A stretch of 56,627 nucleotides of DNA from Trichocoleus sp. (GTDB lineage: Bacteria; Cyanobacteriota; Cyanobacteriia; Elainellales; Elainellaceae): NCBI GenBank assembly GCA_036702865.1, contig DATNQD010000048.1, positions 1-56,627 on the forward strand. The letters are read 5' to 3'. Below are positions 24,862-33,564 of this stretch, piece by piece. The translations under genes were made by a program, and so were the position numbers. Each line of letters starts with the position of its first letter. Within the stretch, counting starts at the first letter, position 1. Under the pieces are notes generated by a model. The model ran no database searches, was not told the origin of the DNA, and was given only the letters and a program-made list of their open reading frames with translations.

Positions 24862-25393
24862 CTGTTAATAAACTTACCAGAGTGAAGATTGAGAACGCAG
24901 TTGTGCATTAGAAATAGAGAAAAAAGAAGATGATACTACAAAGGTTGAAAAACTGAAAAAGATAAACTTTCTCATCGGTTTTCTTGCTGAAGGAACCAAA
25001 TATAGGGATTGCATAAGATATGCGATCGATCACAATGATACTGCTGACCGTGAACCGCAATAGCTCTGGTGGGCTGTACCCTATCTCTTGTAATTCAAGA
25101 ACTTAGCCACTCAACGGTATCCAACTCAGGTACAAATGTGATCAGTGGAGAGGTTCATTCTTTTTGTGCTCAAAATGCGATCGCCATTTCCCTAAATACT
25201 GCTAGTCTTTTCAGATTGCACAGAGAACAGTTGAGCGAAGGTCACCTCATCTACGGTGAGTTTCACTTCAGCCTCAAACTTGGCAAGCCATTCCCTAGCT
25301 GAATTGGTAAAATTTTCACCAGTTTTAAAATAGGGCTTCAATCAGATTCTCCAAAGTCGAGCAACGCTGCAATCTTTCGTGCTTTAAACGTCT
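24862..25393. other. Intergenic region, about 530 bases
   Basis: AT-rich, low-coding stretch between two gene remnants. A 77-codon plus frame at 25069-25302 has no recognisable similarity. It reads as decayed DNA of a former insertion or gene neighbourhood. Confidence 0.4.
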
Positions 25394-25521
25394 CTAGGGT
25401 GTGTGCCCATGCCTAAAGGAATGCGTTATACCGGGCTTAAGTAGCAGCGTTGCCCGTAAATATAGCTTCTCCCCGATCGCTTGAATTGCGACCCCAACCT
25501 TGTGAGATTTCAGCCGTCCAT
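25394..25521 (-). pseudogene. N-terminal remnant of a cyanobacterial tyrosine integrase
   Basis: The minus strand reads PDGRLKSHKVGVAIQAI, then GEKLYLRATLLLKPG, before drifting into non-conserved sequence and a stop at 25394-25396. The pattern DGRLK...VxIxxIGxxLYLRATLPPKPG resembles the N-terminal arm of tyrosine recombinases common in cyanobacterial genomes. The expected initiator methionine has been lost and nothing of the catalytic domain remains. It lies about 200 bases from tRNA-Phe, a typical integration site. Recognition is from memory of the family, so confidence is moderate. Confidence 0.45.
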
Positions 25522-25716
25522 CTGGCTACGAAATTTTGCTTGATACATCCATCTGCAAATTGGGTGTAGGTGGGTGTAAATCCTTGCCTAAATTTTGCCT
25601 AAATCTTTGCCTTAGTTATCGGCAATTTCCCTAATTCCCCTCAGTAAGCACTCTGAGCTAGAATGCAAAGCCTCCGGTTTCTCAAGAGTTTCTAATGAAT
25701 TTAAGGCATAAAACAA

Positions 25717-25789
<73 letters not shown>

Positions 25790-25962
25790 AGGGAGTTGCG
25801 CGTCTCGCGCTTAATTAAAGTAACAAACTTCTTGGAACTTTGGCAAGTGCTTTTTTGAACTGGGGGATCAGATTTGACACCAGGCGGCTCTCGATCGAAA
25901 AGGGTCGTTGTTGCTTCAACCGATCCCTCAGTTCACAGGCAAGCTTGCAAGCTTAGATGGGT

Positions 25963-26415
25963 TTAGATGGGGCGAAGGCGTGTCACTTTGAGATTAAAGC
26001 TGCCTAACCCTTGTCCTGCATAAGGGGCAACGCGAACAACATAGTTGCCGGGGCGAGTAACGCGGGTAAACAGGAGAGAGTTTGTTGTGCCATCGGGTCC
26101 ATCATCGTTTTCACCCACGGTTGCACCATCTGGTCCAATCAACGTCAGAATCGTATCGAACTGGTCTGAGGTCAAGTCAATTACGACCTGATCTCCTTCC
26201 TTGAACTGCACTGCATAATCGCGGGAGAAACCACCTGTCCCAGTAGGAATGTCTTTTTCGCTGAGCGTATCTGTTACTTCATTACTGGACGGCAGCGGAA
26301 TTGGGTTATAGAGCGGCGAAGTTTGGGCAGTCGCAGACACAGCACTCATGCCGATCGCGATCAGCATTGTAGGCAGCATCAAAGAAAAAGACTTCGACAT
26401 CGGCAACTTAATCAT
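25963..26415 (-). CDS. Exported PPC-domain (pre-peptidase C-terminal) protein
   Basis: A protein of about 150 residues with an N-terminal signal peptide (hydrophobic stretch ending VSATAQT) and a single beta-sandwich PPC domain (about 65-150). Recognisable features are the turn FDTILTLIGPDGATVGENDD and the edge strand PGNYVVRVAPYAG with GSFNLKVTRL at the end. PPC domains usually sit at the C-termini of secreted proteases, but in cyanobacteria they often stand alone as small exported proteins of unknown role. The frame is open to 26457; ATGs at 26415 and 26400 both lead directly into the signal peptide, and neither has a strong ribosome site. Confidence 0.8.
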   Translation of the reverse strand: MIKLPMSKSFSLMLPTMLIAIGMSAVSATAQTSPLYNPIPLPSSNEVTDTLSEKDIPTGTGGFSRDYAVQFKEGDQVVIDLTSDQFDTILTLIGPDGATVGENDDGPDGTTNSLLFTRVTRPGNYVVRVAPYAGQGLGSFNLKVTRLRPI

Positions 26416-26666
26416 AAGCAGTGAAACACCACACCAAGAAAGGAATAAGTTTGTCAATTATGGCTTAGATGTCCCTGAACGACTCAGAGTCATTGGGAAA
26501 TTTGGGGTGCTGTCACAGGCAATGCCGCTTTGCGATCGACAATTGACGATGTTCCCAACCCAAATAATTTTGAAAACCCAGATGCCAGTTAGCACCAAAT
26601 GGATTGGCTTACACTTAAGGAGAGATAAAGAAACATTGCTAATTTGAAATTGAGGTAAAAACTGCG

Positions 26667-26930
26667 ATGGCTGCTCAAGTTGAGATTTATACCTGGAGTA
26701 CCTGTCCCTTCTGTATCCGAGCAAAAGCCTTGTTGGATCGCAAAGGCGTGCAATACACCGAACATTGCATTGATGGAGATGAACCGGCTCGGGCTGAAAT
26801 GGCAAAACGAGCTCATGGAAAGCGATCGGTTCCTCAAATTTTTATTAACGGGCAGCATGTAGGTGGCTGCGATGATATCCATGCTCTCAATGCTCAGGGA
26901 AAGCTTGATCCACTGCTGCAAGGAGCATGA
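26667..26930 (+). CDS. grxC: Glutaredoxin 3
   Basis: An 87-residue dithiol glutaredoxin that reduces protein disulfides and glutathione mixed disulfides in the cytosol. The active site CPFC is at residues 13-16. The cis-proline loop is RSVPQIFINGQHVGGCDD, which supplies glutathione binding and the GG kink. Length and motifs match GrxC. It starts at ATG 26667 with GAGG about 10 bases upstream. The glutathione synthetase gene follows 113 bases later on the same strand, so the enzyme and the pathway for its substrate are side by side, a pairing common in cyanobacteria. Confidence 0.95.
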   Translation: MAAQVEIYTWSTCPFCIRAKALLDRKGVQYTEHCIDGDEPARAEMAKRAHGKRSVPQIFINGQHVGGCDDIHALNAQGKLDPLLQGA

Positions 26931-27043
26931 TTTACTGGTGATGCTGGAATTCAGCCTCTAGCGTTCAGGCTGTCTAGCGCTGCTTTACGCTGTGTCTTTT
27001 GTTGTGTCTGTACTGTCGATCGCCTTACAGGAGTGATGCCGCT

Positions 27044-28012
27044 GTGAAATTTGCCTTCATTATTGATCCCATTCAGAAGCTTGATCCGGGTCACGATACG
27101 AGCGTGGCGCTGATGGAGGCAGCACAAACTTTAGGGCATCAAATCTGGGTTACAGAAGCGCGGCAGTTGAGTGTGGCTGGAGGTAAAGCTTATGGGCTAC
27201 TTCAGCAGGTGCAGTTTGAACCAGTCAAGCTAGAGGAAGGACGCTGGGTTGCAGCTCCAGATTGGTATCAATTGGGCGATCGGGCTCTGTTGCCACTGGA
27301 AGAGATGGATGCAGTATTCATGCGGACTGATCCACCCGTTAATGTGCCTTACCTCTATGCGACCTATATTTTGGATTACATTGATCCAGCCAAAACGCTG
27401 GTCGTTAATGCCCCACGAGGGCTGAGAGCTGCAAACGAAAAAATGTATGCGCTTCAGTTCACCCGGGTCATTCCTGAGACGATCGTTTCGCAGGACAAGC
27501 AGGTCATTCGACAGTTTGTGGAGCGGTATGGAGCAGGCGTGATCAAGCCTTTGGGCGGGAAGGCAGGTGAGGGCATTTTATTTGTGCAGCCCGACGATCG
27601 CAACTTCAATTCGCTCATTGAAATCAGCACGCAGCAGCACACTTATCCGATCATGGTGCAGACCTATTTGCCCGAAGCCAAGGATGGCGACAAGCGGGTG
27701 ATTTTGCTCAATGGAGAGCCGATCGGCGCAGTCAACCGGATTCCTACAGGCAGCGAGTTTCGCGGCAATATGGCAGTGGGAGGGCGGGTTGCTTCAGCCG
27801 AAATCACGGAGCGCGATCGGCAAATTTGTCTCGAATTGGCTCCCATACTCCAGCGTGATGGCTTATTTTTTGTCGGCATTGATGTCATTGGCGGCTATTT
27901 GACCGAAGTCAATGTCACAAGCCCAACTGGAATTCGAGAAGTCGATCGGCTGGACGGCGTGCGATTGGGAGAACAGGTGATCCAATGGGTGATGCAGCAG
28001 CGCCAGAAATAA
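27044..28012 (+). CDS. gshB: Glutathione synthetase (prokaryotic type)
   Basis: A 322-residue ATP-grasp enzyme that joins gamma-glutamylcysteine and glycine. The N-terminal domain begins MKFAFIIDPIQKLDPGHDTS, the substrate-binding signature of GshB. The central ATP-grasp has IKPLGGKAGEGILFV, and the metal-binding end has FVGIDVIGGYLTEVNVTSPTG. The start is GTG at 27044, preceded by AGGAG; an upstream in-frame codon would add 15 non-conserved residues. Its stop codon lies inside the first unit of a 13-bp tandem repeat. It is likely transcribed with grxC. Confidence 0.95.
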   Translation: MKFAFIIDPIQKLDPGHDTSVALMEAAQTLGHQIWVTEARQLSVAGGKAYGLLQQVQFEPVKLEEGRWVAAPDWYQLGDRALLPLEEMDAVFMRTDPPVNVPYLYATYILDYIDPAKTLVVNAPRGLRAANEKMYALQFTRVIPETIVSQDKQVIRQFVERYGAGVIKPLGGKAGEGILFVQPDDRNFNSLIEISTQQHTYPIMVQTYLPEAKDGDKRVILLNGEPIGAVNRIPTGSEFRGNMAVGGRVASAEITERDRQICLELAPILQRDGLFFVGIDVIGGYLTEVNVTSPTGIREVDRLDGVRLGEQVIQWVMQQRQK

Positions 28013-28059
28013 ATTGCCTGAATAAATTGCCCGAATAAATTGCCTGAATAAATTGCCTG
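28008..28059. repeat. Four tandem 13-bp repeats at the end of gshB
   Basis: The unit AATAAATTGCCTG is repeated four times without gaps (28008-28020, 28021-28033 with one change, 28034-28046, 28047-28059). The gshB stop TAA is inside the first copy. Probably a slippage expansion; each unit brings a stop codon in one frame. Confidence 0.85.
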
Positions 28060-28202
28060 AAATGCCGCCAGGATTAATTCGTAACTAACACTACAGCTTC
28101 AGTTCCAAAGTTTTAGTAGGGTCGATGGAAAAACGTTAACTTTTCTTAAATATCGTAATTTCTAGACTAGACAAGGATAGGGGTACTTTAACTAGGAAAC
28201 TG

Positions 28203-28216
28203 TTGCAATATTGCAA
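28203..28216. promoter_or_regulatory. Perfect 14-bp palindrome upstream of the uptake operon
   Basis: TTGCAATATTGCAA lies 69-82 bases before the start of the substrate-binding protein. This symmetry suits a dimeric repressor or activator. No regulator gene adjoins it, so a control function is a guess. Confidence 0.4.
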
Positions 28217-28284
28217 TTAAGCGTTATTAGGCTTTGCCGTTCAGCCCCGACCGCTATCACTCGTTTTGCCTCAAGGAGAGTCGC

Positions 28285-29382
28285 ATGAGCCTTTGGAACT
28301 CGTTACACCCAGCTGGAATCAGCCGCCGCAAGTTTATTCAGTACGGCACGATCGCCGTGGGCAGTGGCATTGTGACAGCTTGTACGGGTCAATCTGCCGA
28401 TCAGTCAACGACCGCGAGTCCTAGTGCGGCTGCCAGCCCTGCCAGCGGCTCACTCACCAAAGTCACTTACGGAACAAACTGGTACGCCCAGGCAGAACAT
28501 GGCGGGTTTTATCAAGCAGTGGCTCAGGGAATTTATCGCGATCATGGCTTGGATGTCACGATCAAAATGGGGGGTCCTCAAGTCAACGGCACTCAACTCC
28601 TGATGGGTGGTGCGATCGATTTCTTCATGGGCTACTCGTCGGATGCCATTAAAGCGATCGAAGAGGGCATTCCCAAAGTCACAGTTGCCGCCATTTTCCA
28701 GAAAGATCCGCAGGTGCTACTGGCACATCCAGAAACAGGCGCAAAGTCTCTAGCAGATTTGAAAGGCAAGCCCATTTTTATATCGGCTGCGTCAAACGTC
28801 ACCTACTGGCCCTTCCTCAAAGCGAAGTATGCCTTTAGTGACAGCCAAAAGCGCCCCTATAACTTTAATCCGGGTCCTTTTCTGGCAGATAAAAACTCGG
28901 TGCAGCAGGGATATCTAAGCTCTGAACCACTGGCGATCGAAAAAGAGGGAGGCTTCAAGCCACTGGTGTTCCTGCTGGCAGACGCTGGCTATTCGCCCTA
29001 TTCCACAACGATCGAATGTAAGCGAGAACTGACCGAGAAGAACCCCGATCTGGTGCAGCGATTTGTTGATGCCTCAATCAAGGGCTGGTATAGCTACCTG
29101 GAAGGCGACCCGACGAAGGCAAACGAACTGATTAAAAAAGACAACCCAAAAATGACTGATGAGCAGCTGACGTACAGCATTGCCAAAATGAAAGAATATG
29201 GTCTGGCGACTTCGGGAGATGCTGGAACTCAGGGCATTGGCGCAATGACAGACGATCGCTGGAAGGCTTTCTTTGACACGATGGCTGCTCAAGGTGTTTT
29301 TAAGCCAGCGACGGACTACAAGCAGGCGTACAATCTTCAGTTTGTGAATAAAGGCGTTAGTGCCTACCAGAGCAAATCTTAG
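28285..29382 (+). CDS. ABC transporter substrate-binding protein, NMT1/THI5-like
   Basis: A 365-residue exported receptor. The N-terminus has a twin-arginine-like motif (SRRKFIQYG) and a lipobox ending VTAC, so it is probably a lipoprotein that may be exported folded. The mature part is of the NMT1/THI5/SsuA-like family: KVTYGTNWYAQAEHGGFYQAV, MGGAIDFFMGYSSDAI, and a hinge region with KGWYSYLEGDP near residue 260. The family binds pyrimidines, sulfonates and other small organics. The ATG at 28285 has AAGGAG upstream. It is the first gene of a four-gene operon ending in a cytosine deaminase-like enzyme, which points to a pyrimidine-like ligand. Confidence 0.9.
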   Translation: MSLWNSLHPAGISRRKFIQYGTIAVGSGIVTACTGQSADQSTTASPSAAASPASGSLTKVTYGTNWYAQAEHGGFYQAVAQGIYRDHGLDVTIKMGGPQVNGTQLLMGGAIDFFMGYSSDAIKAIEEGIPKVTVAAIFQKDPQVLLAHPETGAKSLADLKGKPIFISAASNVTYWPFLKAKYAFSDSQKRPYNFNPGPFLADKNSVQQGYLSSEPLAIEKEGGFKPLVFLLADAGYSPYSTTIECKRELTEKNPDLVQRFVDASIKGWYSYLEGDPTKANELIKKDNPKMTDEQLTYSIAKMKEYGLATSGDAGTQGIGAMTDDRWKAFFDTMAAQGVFKPATDYKQAYNLQFVNKGVSAYQSKS

Positions 29383-29438
29383 TCAGGCAATCTCTTTGCC
29401 CTTGTCGATCGCTGCCCACCCGTCAGGAGATGCCCCTC

Positions 29439-30248
29439 ATGATGCCCCCACCCATCATTACCCTTAGTGATGTCAGCAAGGTTTATAACAACGGCACAGT
29501 TGCCCTGAAAGACTTAAATCTGACCATTGAACAGGGGCAGTTTGTTAGCTTGCTGGGTCCATCTGGCTGTGGAAAAAGTACAGTGCTGCGGATCATGGCA
29601 GGTTTGGGGCAGATGAGTACAGGTCACCTTGCTTGGGGCAGCGATCGGATGCAGCAGCGTCTAGCGTTCGTGTTTCAGGAAGCGGCGCTCATGCCCTGGG
29701 CAACGGTTGAGCAAAACGTGGGGCTGCCCCTGAAGCTGGCTGGACTGACCAAACGAGCATCTGCCTCAGCGGTGGCGGAAGCGATCGAGCTTGTGGATTT
29801 GAAAGGGTTTGAGCGGGCTTATCCGCGCCAGTTGTCGGGTGGGATGAAAATGCGAGTCTCGATCGCCCGTGCCCTGGTAACAAAGCCAGAAATCCTGCTG
29901 CTGGATGAGCCATTTGGGGCGCTGGATGAAATGACGCGCAGCCGCCTCAACAGCGATTTGCTCGACCTCTGGAGCCAAAAGCAATGGACGGTGGTCTTTG
30001 TGACGCACAATATCTACGAAGCAGTGTACTTGTCGAATCGGGTTGTGGTGATGGCAGCCCGTCCGGGGCGAGTGGTCGCAGATGTGCCGATCGACGCTCC
30101 TTATCCCCGAACTGAAGCCTTCCGCACCTCACCGCTATACAACGACTATTGCCGCTATCTTTCCATGACGCTGCTGCAATCCGGCAATCCATTACCGCAG
30201 ATTGAACGCACAGTTGATTGGGCAGACGCAGAATCGCCAGCACTATGA
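29439..30248 (+). CDS. ABC transporter ATP-binding protein (nitrate/sulfonate/pyrimidine type)
   Basis: A 269-residue ATPase. Walker A is LGPSGCGKST, Q-loop in FVFQEAALMPW, signature LSGGMKMRVSIARAL, Walker B ILLLDEPFGALDE and switch histidine in FVTHNIYEA. It belongs to the SsuB/TauB/ThiZ-like group that pairs with NMT1-type receptors. Three in-frame ATGs occur within 15 bases; ATG 29439 is preferred because the GGAG site ends 9 bases before it, while ATG 29430 abuts that site. Its stop overlaps the permease start (ATGA), so the two are translationally coupled. Confidence 0.93.
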   Translation: MMPPPIITLSDVSKVYNNGTVALKDLNLTIEQGQFVSLLGPSGCGKSTVLRIMAGLGQMSTGHLAWGSDRMQQRLAFVFQEAALMPWATVEQNVGLPLKLAGLTKRASASAVAEAIELVDLKGFERAYPRQLSGGMKMRVSIARALVTKPEILLLDEPFGALDEMTRSRLNSDLLDLWSQKQWTVVFVTHNIYEAVYLSNRVVVMAARPGRVVADVPIDAPYPRTEAFRTSPLYNDYCRYLSMTLLQSGNPLPQIERTVDWADAESPAL

Positions 30249-31120
30249 ACTCAGACATTAATTCGGACGGTTTTGAAGCTCCAAAAAACCATAGCCTTGC
30301 TCCAGCCTGGGTTTCGCGACTCTTGTCGCCAGAGGTAATCGCACCGACGATCGTCGGGCTTCTGGTTTTGCTGATCTGGGAAGTAGGAGTCCGGGTCACC
30401 CATACGCCGCCTTATATCCTGCCTGGCCCGCTACTGGTGGTGCAGACTCTCATTCAAGAGTGGGGAACGCTGTTTCCGTCGCTGCTGATTACGCTCAAAA
30501 TTACGATCGTTGCTTTTGTGGCAGCAGTGGTTTCGGGCTTGCTTGTGGCAATTCTGTTTACCCAGAGCAAATGGATTGAGCGCAGCCTTTTTCCTTATGC
30601 GGTGATTTTGCAAACGACGCCGATCGTTGCCATTGCGCCGCTGATTATTCTTTGGGTGAGACAGATTGTTCCAGATGAAAGTTCTACGTTTGTCTCACTC
30701 GTCATTTGTGCCTGGATTGTGGCGTTTTTTCCGATTCTGTCCAACACAACGCTGGGGCTAAACAGTGCAGACCACCATTTGAGGAATCTGTTTCAGCTTT
30801 ATCACGCTTCTCGCTGGCAAACGCTGCTGTATTTGCGGCTTCCCAGTGCGATGCCCTACTTTTTGGGTGGTTTACGTATTAGTGGGGGTCTGGCGCTGAT
30901 TGGGGCAGTGGTGGCGGAATTTGTTGCAGGGACAGGCGGCACCCAGTCGGGCATTGCCTACCAAATTTTGATTTCGAGTTTCAATTTGCAAATTCCCCGG
31001 ATGTTTGCGGCGCTGCTGCTGACGACAGCCCTCGGTATCATCATTTTCGTGGTGCTGACGCTCGTCTCGGACTATGTGCTGCGGAATTGGCATGAGAGTG
31101 CAGTCCGACGAGAGAACTAA
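30245..31120 (+). CDS. ABC transporter permease (BPD inner-membrane component)
   Basis: A 291-residue inner-membrane subunit with about six hydrophobic helices, starting near residue 35 (VIAPTIVGLLVLLIWEVGV). The ATPase-contacting loop is the EAA-like segment LRNLFQLYHASRWQTLLYLRLPSAMPYFLGGLR (cited in pieces: FQLYHASRWQ and LRLPSAMPYF, with G further on). It starts at the ATG at 30245, which overlaps the stop of the ATPase gene by four bases. One permease gene suggests a homodimer. It is in the SsuC/TauC/RibX-like group. Confidence 0.93.
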   Translation: MNSDINSDGFEAPKNHSLAPAWVSRLLSPEVIAPTIVGLLVLLIWEVGVRVTHTPPYILPGPLLVVQTLIQEWGTLFPSLLITLKITIVAFVAAVVSGLLVAILFTQSKWIERSLFPYAVILQTTPIVAIAPLIILWVRQIVPDESSTFVSLVICAWIVAFFPILSNTTLGLNSADHHLRNLFQLYHASRWQTLLYLRLPSAMPYFLGGLRISGGLALIGAVVAEFVAGTGGTQSGIAYQILISSFNLQIPRMFAALLLTTALGIIIFVVLTLVSDYVLRNWHESAVRREN

Positions 31121-31135
31121 AAACAAGAAGTACGT

Positions 31136-32509
31136 ATGAAAGAATTGATGCCCCTGTTGAACTCAGCAACCCCTCACTATTGGCTCACAAACGCCCATAT
31201 TCCAGCTGCCTTACTCGTAGACTGCCCTCTGCCAACCAATGGCGAGTTTGCAGCCGCAGATCTGGAAATTCGAGCCGGTCAGATTACCCAGATTTTGCCT
31301 GCGGGAAGTCGATCGCCTGATGCCACTCCTGGTTTTGATTTGAAGCGAGGCATCGTGTTTCCCTGTTTTGTTGATATGCACACTCACCTGGATAAAGGGC
31401 ATATCTGGGGACGATCGCCCAATGTGGATGGCACGTTTCAATCGGCGCTGGATGCGGTTCACAAGGACTCTGTACAGAACTGGAACGCAGAAGATGTCTA
31501 TCGGCGCATGGAGTTTGGGCTAAAGTGCAGCTATGCTCACGGAACTCAGGCAATCCGCACCCATATTGATGCTTTAGGGGAGCAGGCAGAGATTAGCTTT
31601 GGGGTGTTTCAAGCACTTCGGGCAGAATGGGCAGATCGGCTGACGCTGCAAGCTGTCTCCCTGGTGCCGCTCGATTATTATTCGACGCCAGGAGGCGAAA
31701 AGCTGGCAGACCTCGTTGCAGCCGCAGGCGGGATATTGGGCGGAGTGGGCTGGATGAGTCCGGAGCTGGAGGCACAGATCGATCGCGTTTTTGCCCTGGC
31801 GCAGGAGCGAAACCTCAACCTCGATTTTCATGTGGATGAAAGCGGCAACCCAGCGGATATTATGCTGCGCTATGTCGCGGATGCGGCACTACGTCATCAC
31901 TTTACGGGACAAGTCATTTGTGGACATTGCTGTAGTCTTGCGGTGCAGTCTCCGCCAGAAGTCCTTAAAACGCTGAATCAGGTCAAGCAAGCCAAAGTTG
32001 GGATTGTCAGTTTGCCAATGTGCAATCTTTATTTGCAAGACCGCAATCAGCAGTCGGCGTTGAATCAGGAGATGCGCCTCTCAGAATGGGATGCGGCAGC
32101 AGCAGAATTTCCAACCCAAACCCCTCGCTGGCGGGGTGTGACTCTGGCACACGAGTTGAAGCATTCTGGCATTCCGATCGCGTTTGCCAGCGACAACTGC
32201 CGCGATCCTTTCTATGGCTATGGGGATCACGACGGGTTGGAAGTGCTGACTCAAGCCACACGCGCCGTTCAACTAGATGCCCCTTATGGAGACTGGAGCC
32301 GCAGCGTTACCATGACCCCGGCTGAGCTAATGGGGCTTCCTACACTGGGGCGCATTACCGTTGGTATGTCTGCGGATCTGGTTCTGTTCAAAGCCCGCTA
32401 TTTCAGCGAATTGTTTGCTCGCTCTCAGCATGATCGGGTGGTGCTGCGAAAGGGTCAGGCGATCGATCGCACCTTGCCGGACTATGCCGAGTTAGACGAT
32501 TTGCTTTAA
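31136..32509 (+). CDS. Cytosine deaminase-like metal-dependent amidohydrolase
   Basis: A 457-residue enzyme of the CodA group of the amidohydrolase superfamily, which deaminates cytosine, isoguanine or related ring compounds in the cytosol. Metal ligands are visible: H82 and H84 in VDMHTHLDKGH, a histidine in DFHVDESG, a histidine in CGHCCSL, and the catalytic aspartate in FASDNCRDPF. In CodA the equivalent of DESG is DETD, so a substrate contact differs. It lies 15 bases after the permease in the same operon, so the imported molecule is probably its substrate. Cytosine, methylcytosine or an N-heterocycle are all possible. Confidence 0.85.
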   Translation: MKELMPLLNSATPHYWLTNAHIPAALLVDCPLPTNGEFAAADLEIRAGQITQILPAGSRSPDATPGFDLKRGIVFPCFVDMHTHLDKGHIWGRSPNVDGTFQSALDAVHKDSVQNWNAEDVYRRMEFGLKCSYAHGTQAIRTHIDALGEQAEISFGVFQALRAEWADRLTLQAVSLVPLDYYSTPGGEKLADLVAAAGGILGGVGWMSPELEAQIDRVFALAQERNLNLDFHVDESGNPADIMLRYVADAALRHHFTGQVICGHCCSLAVQSPPEVLKTLNQVKQAKVGIVSLPMCNLYLQDRNQQSALNQEMRLSEWDAAAAEFPTQTPRWRGVTLAHELKHSGIPIAFASDNCRDPFYGYGDHDGLEVLTQATRAVQLDAPYGDWSRSVTMTPAELMGLPTLGRITVGMSADLVLFKARYFSELFARSQHDRVVLRKGQAIDRTLPDYAELDDLL

Positions 32510-32631
32510 GGCGTCCAGTCAACGAATTGAGTCAATCACGAGTCAATCAACAATCTGAGGGTGGGTTTGGCAATGACGCGATCGGTCAGATCATGCCATT
32601 TCGGTTAAACCTGCCCCCGTCTCATGCCCGC

Positions 32632-33372
32632 TCAAAGCTTCAGCAAAAGCTGCTCGAACTCCCACAGCAGATAGCCGCCTAGCCCTCTCGAATAGCGCCA
32701 CCATCCGGGCAGGATGAAAATGTACTGTCGGGGTAAATTGCCTCTGGGAGCCTGAATATCGTACCCAAAGTTATCCCATTGCAGCAGCCAGGCATTATTG
32801 ACATACCAGCCGACAGCAATGCCAAATCGCAGCTCGCTGCGCGTCCGAATATCCATGATTCTGTCAGACTTTAAGCTAACGGCTTGCCAGATCGTCTTCT
32901 GGACACTGAAGCCAAATCGTTCGTTGCTATAGTTCAGCCAGAGTAAATCGATCGCCCCCAGCACATCCAGCGACAGCTTTTTGACATCTTCCGGACGCAG
33001 CCATCCCTCCTTTTCTCTGCCTGAAACTTTCAGCAGCAGCATCTTTGTTTCCAGATCGGCTTCTTTCCAGCGGTTTAGATGGAGAAGTTCCTCCAGATGG
33101 TTCAGATCAACCCCAGCCACCGAGGTTTTGTGATAGACCGAGCCTTTGGACGACGAGACTGTAGCAGTTTCAGGGAGAGAAGCCTGCAAGAATTCGTACG
33201 CTATGTTGAGTTGTTTCAGCTTTTCCTGGGCTTTCTTTTGCAATCGCGGATGATCGACAAACCGATCGGGATGCCAGACAAAAACCAGATCTCGATAAGC
33301 CTGCTTAATTTCTGCTTCAGATGCGCCCGGCTCAAGTTCTAGAACTTTCAAGTAAGTATTGATGTCAGTCAT
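32632..33372 (-). CDS. DnaJ-GUN4 fusion protein
   Basis: A 246-residue two-domain protein. Residues 5-65 are a J-domain with the HPD tripeptide at 34-36, which stimulates Hsp70 (DnaK) ATPase. Residues about 88-225 are a GUN4 domain: LEELLHLNRWKEADLETKML, IDLLWLNYSNERFGFSVQ, GIAVGWYVNNAWLLQWDNFG and APRGNLPRQY match the family, which binds Mg-porphyrins and activates magnesium chelatase. There is no kinase or membrane part. It starts at ATG 33372, 192 bases after the end of bioB on the same strand. A chaperone that delivers DnaK to a tetrapyrrole-binding client is a reasonable inference, not shown. Confidence 0.85.
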   Translation of the reverse strand: MTDINTYLKVLELEPGASEAEIKQAYRDLVFVWHPDRFVDHPRLQKKAQEKLKQLNIAYEFLQASLPETATVSSSKGSVYHKTSVAGVDLNHLEELLHLNRWKEADLETKMLLLKVSGREKEGWLRPEDVKKLSLDVLGAIDLLWLNYSNERFGFSVQKTIWQAVSLKSDRIMDIRTRSELRFGIAVGWYVNNAWLLQWDNFGYDIQAPRGNLPRQYIFILPGWWRYSRGLGGYLLWEFEQLLLKL

Positions 33373-33564
33373 ATCGCAGGAGGCAGGCGTCAGGGGATAG
33401 GGAGCAAACGGTGAGTCTGGGAATTTTGCTCGATCGATTGGTCCTAACCATTGTGACGACTGCGATTAGAGTGACAGTAGGATTGGATCTCGGTGGCATC
33501 TGGATCGAGCAGGCTCTCCATCAAGGGAGACGATCGTTTCTGGCAACGCCTCTACTTTCAACTA

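Noticed and set aside
28008-28059. CRISPR-like array
   Set aside because: Units are 13 bp and abut without spacers, so it is a simple tandem repeat.
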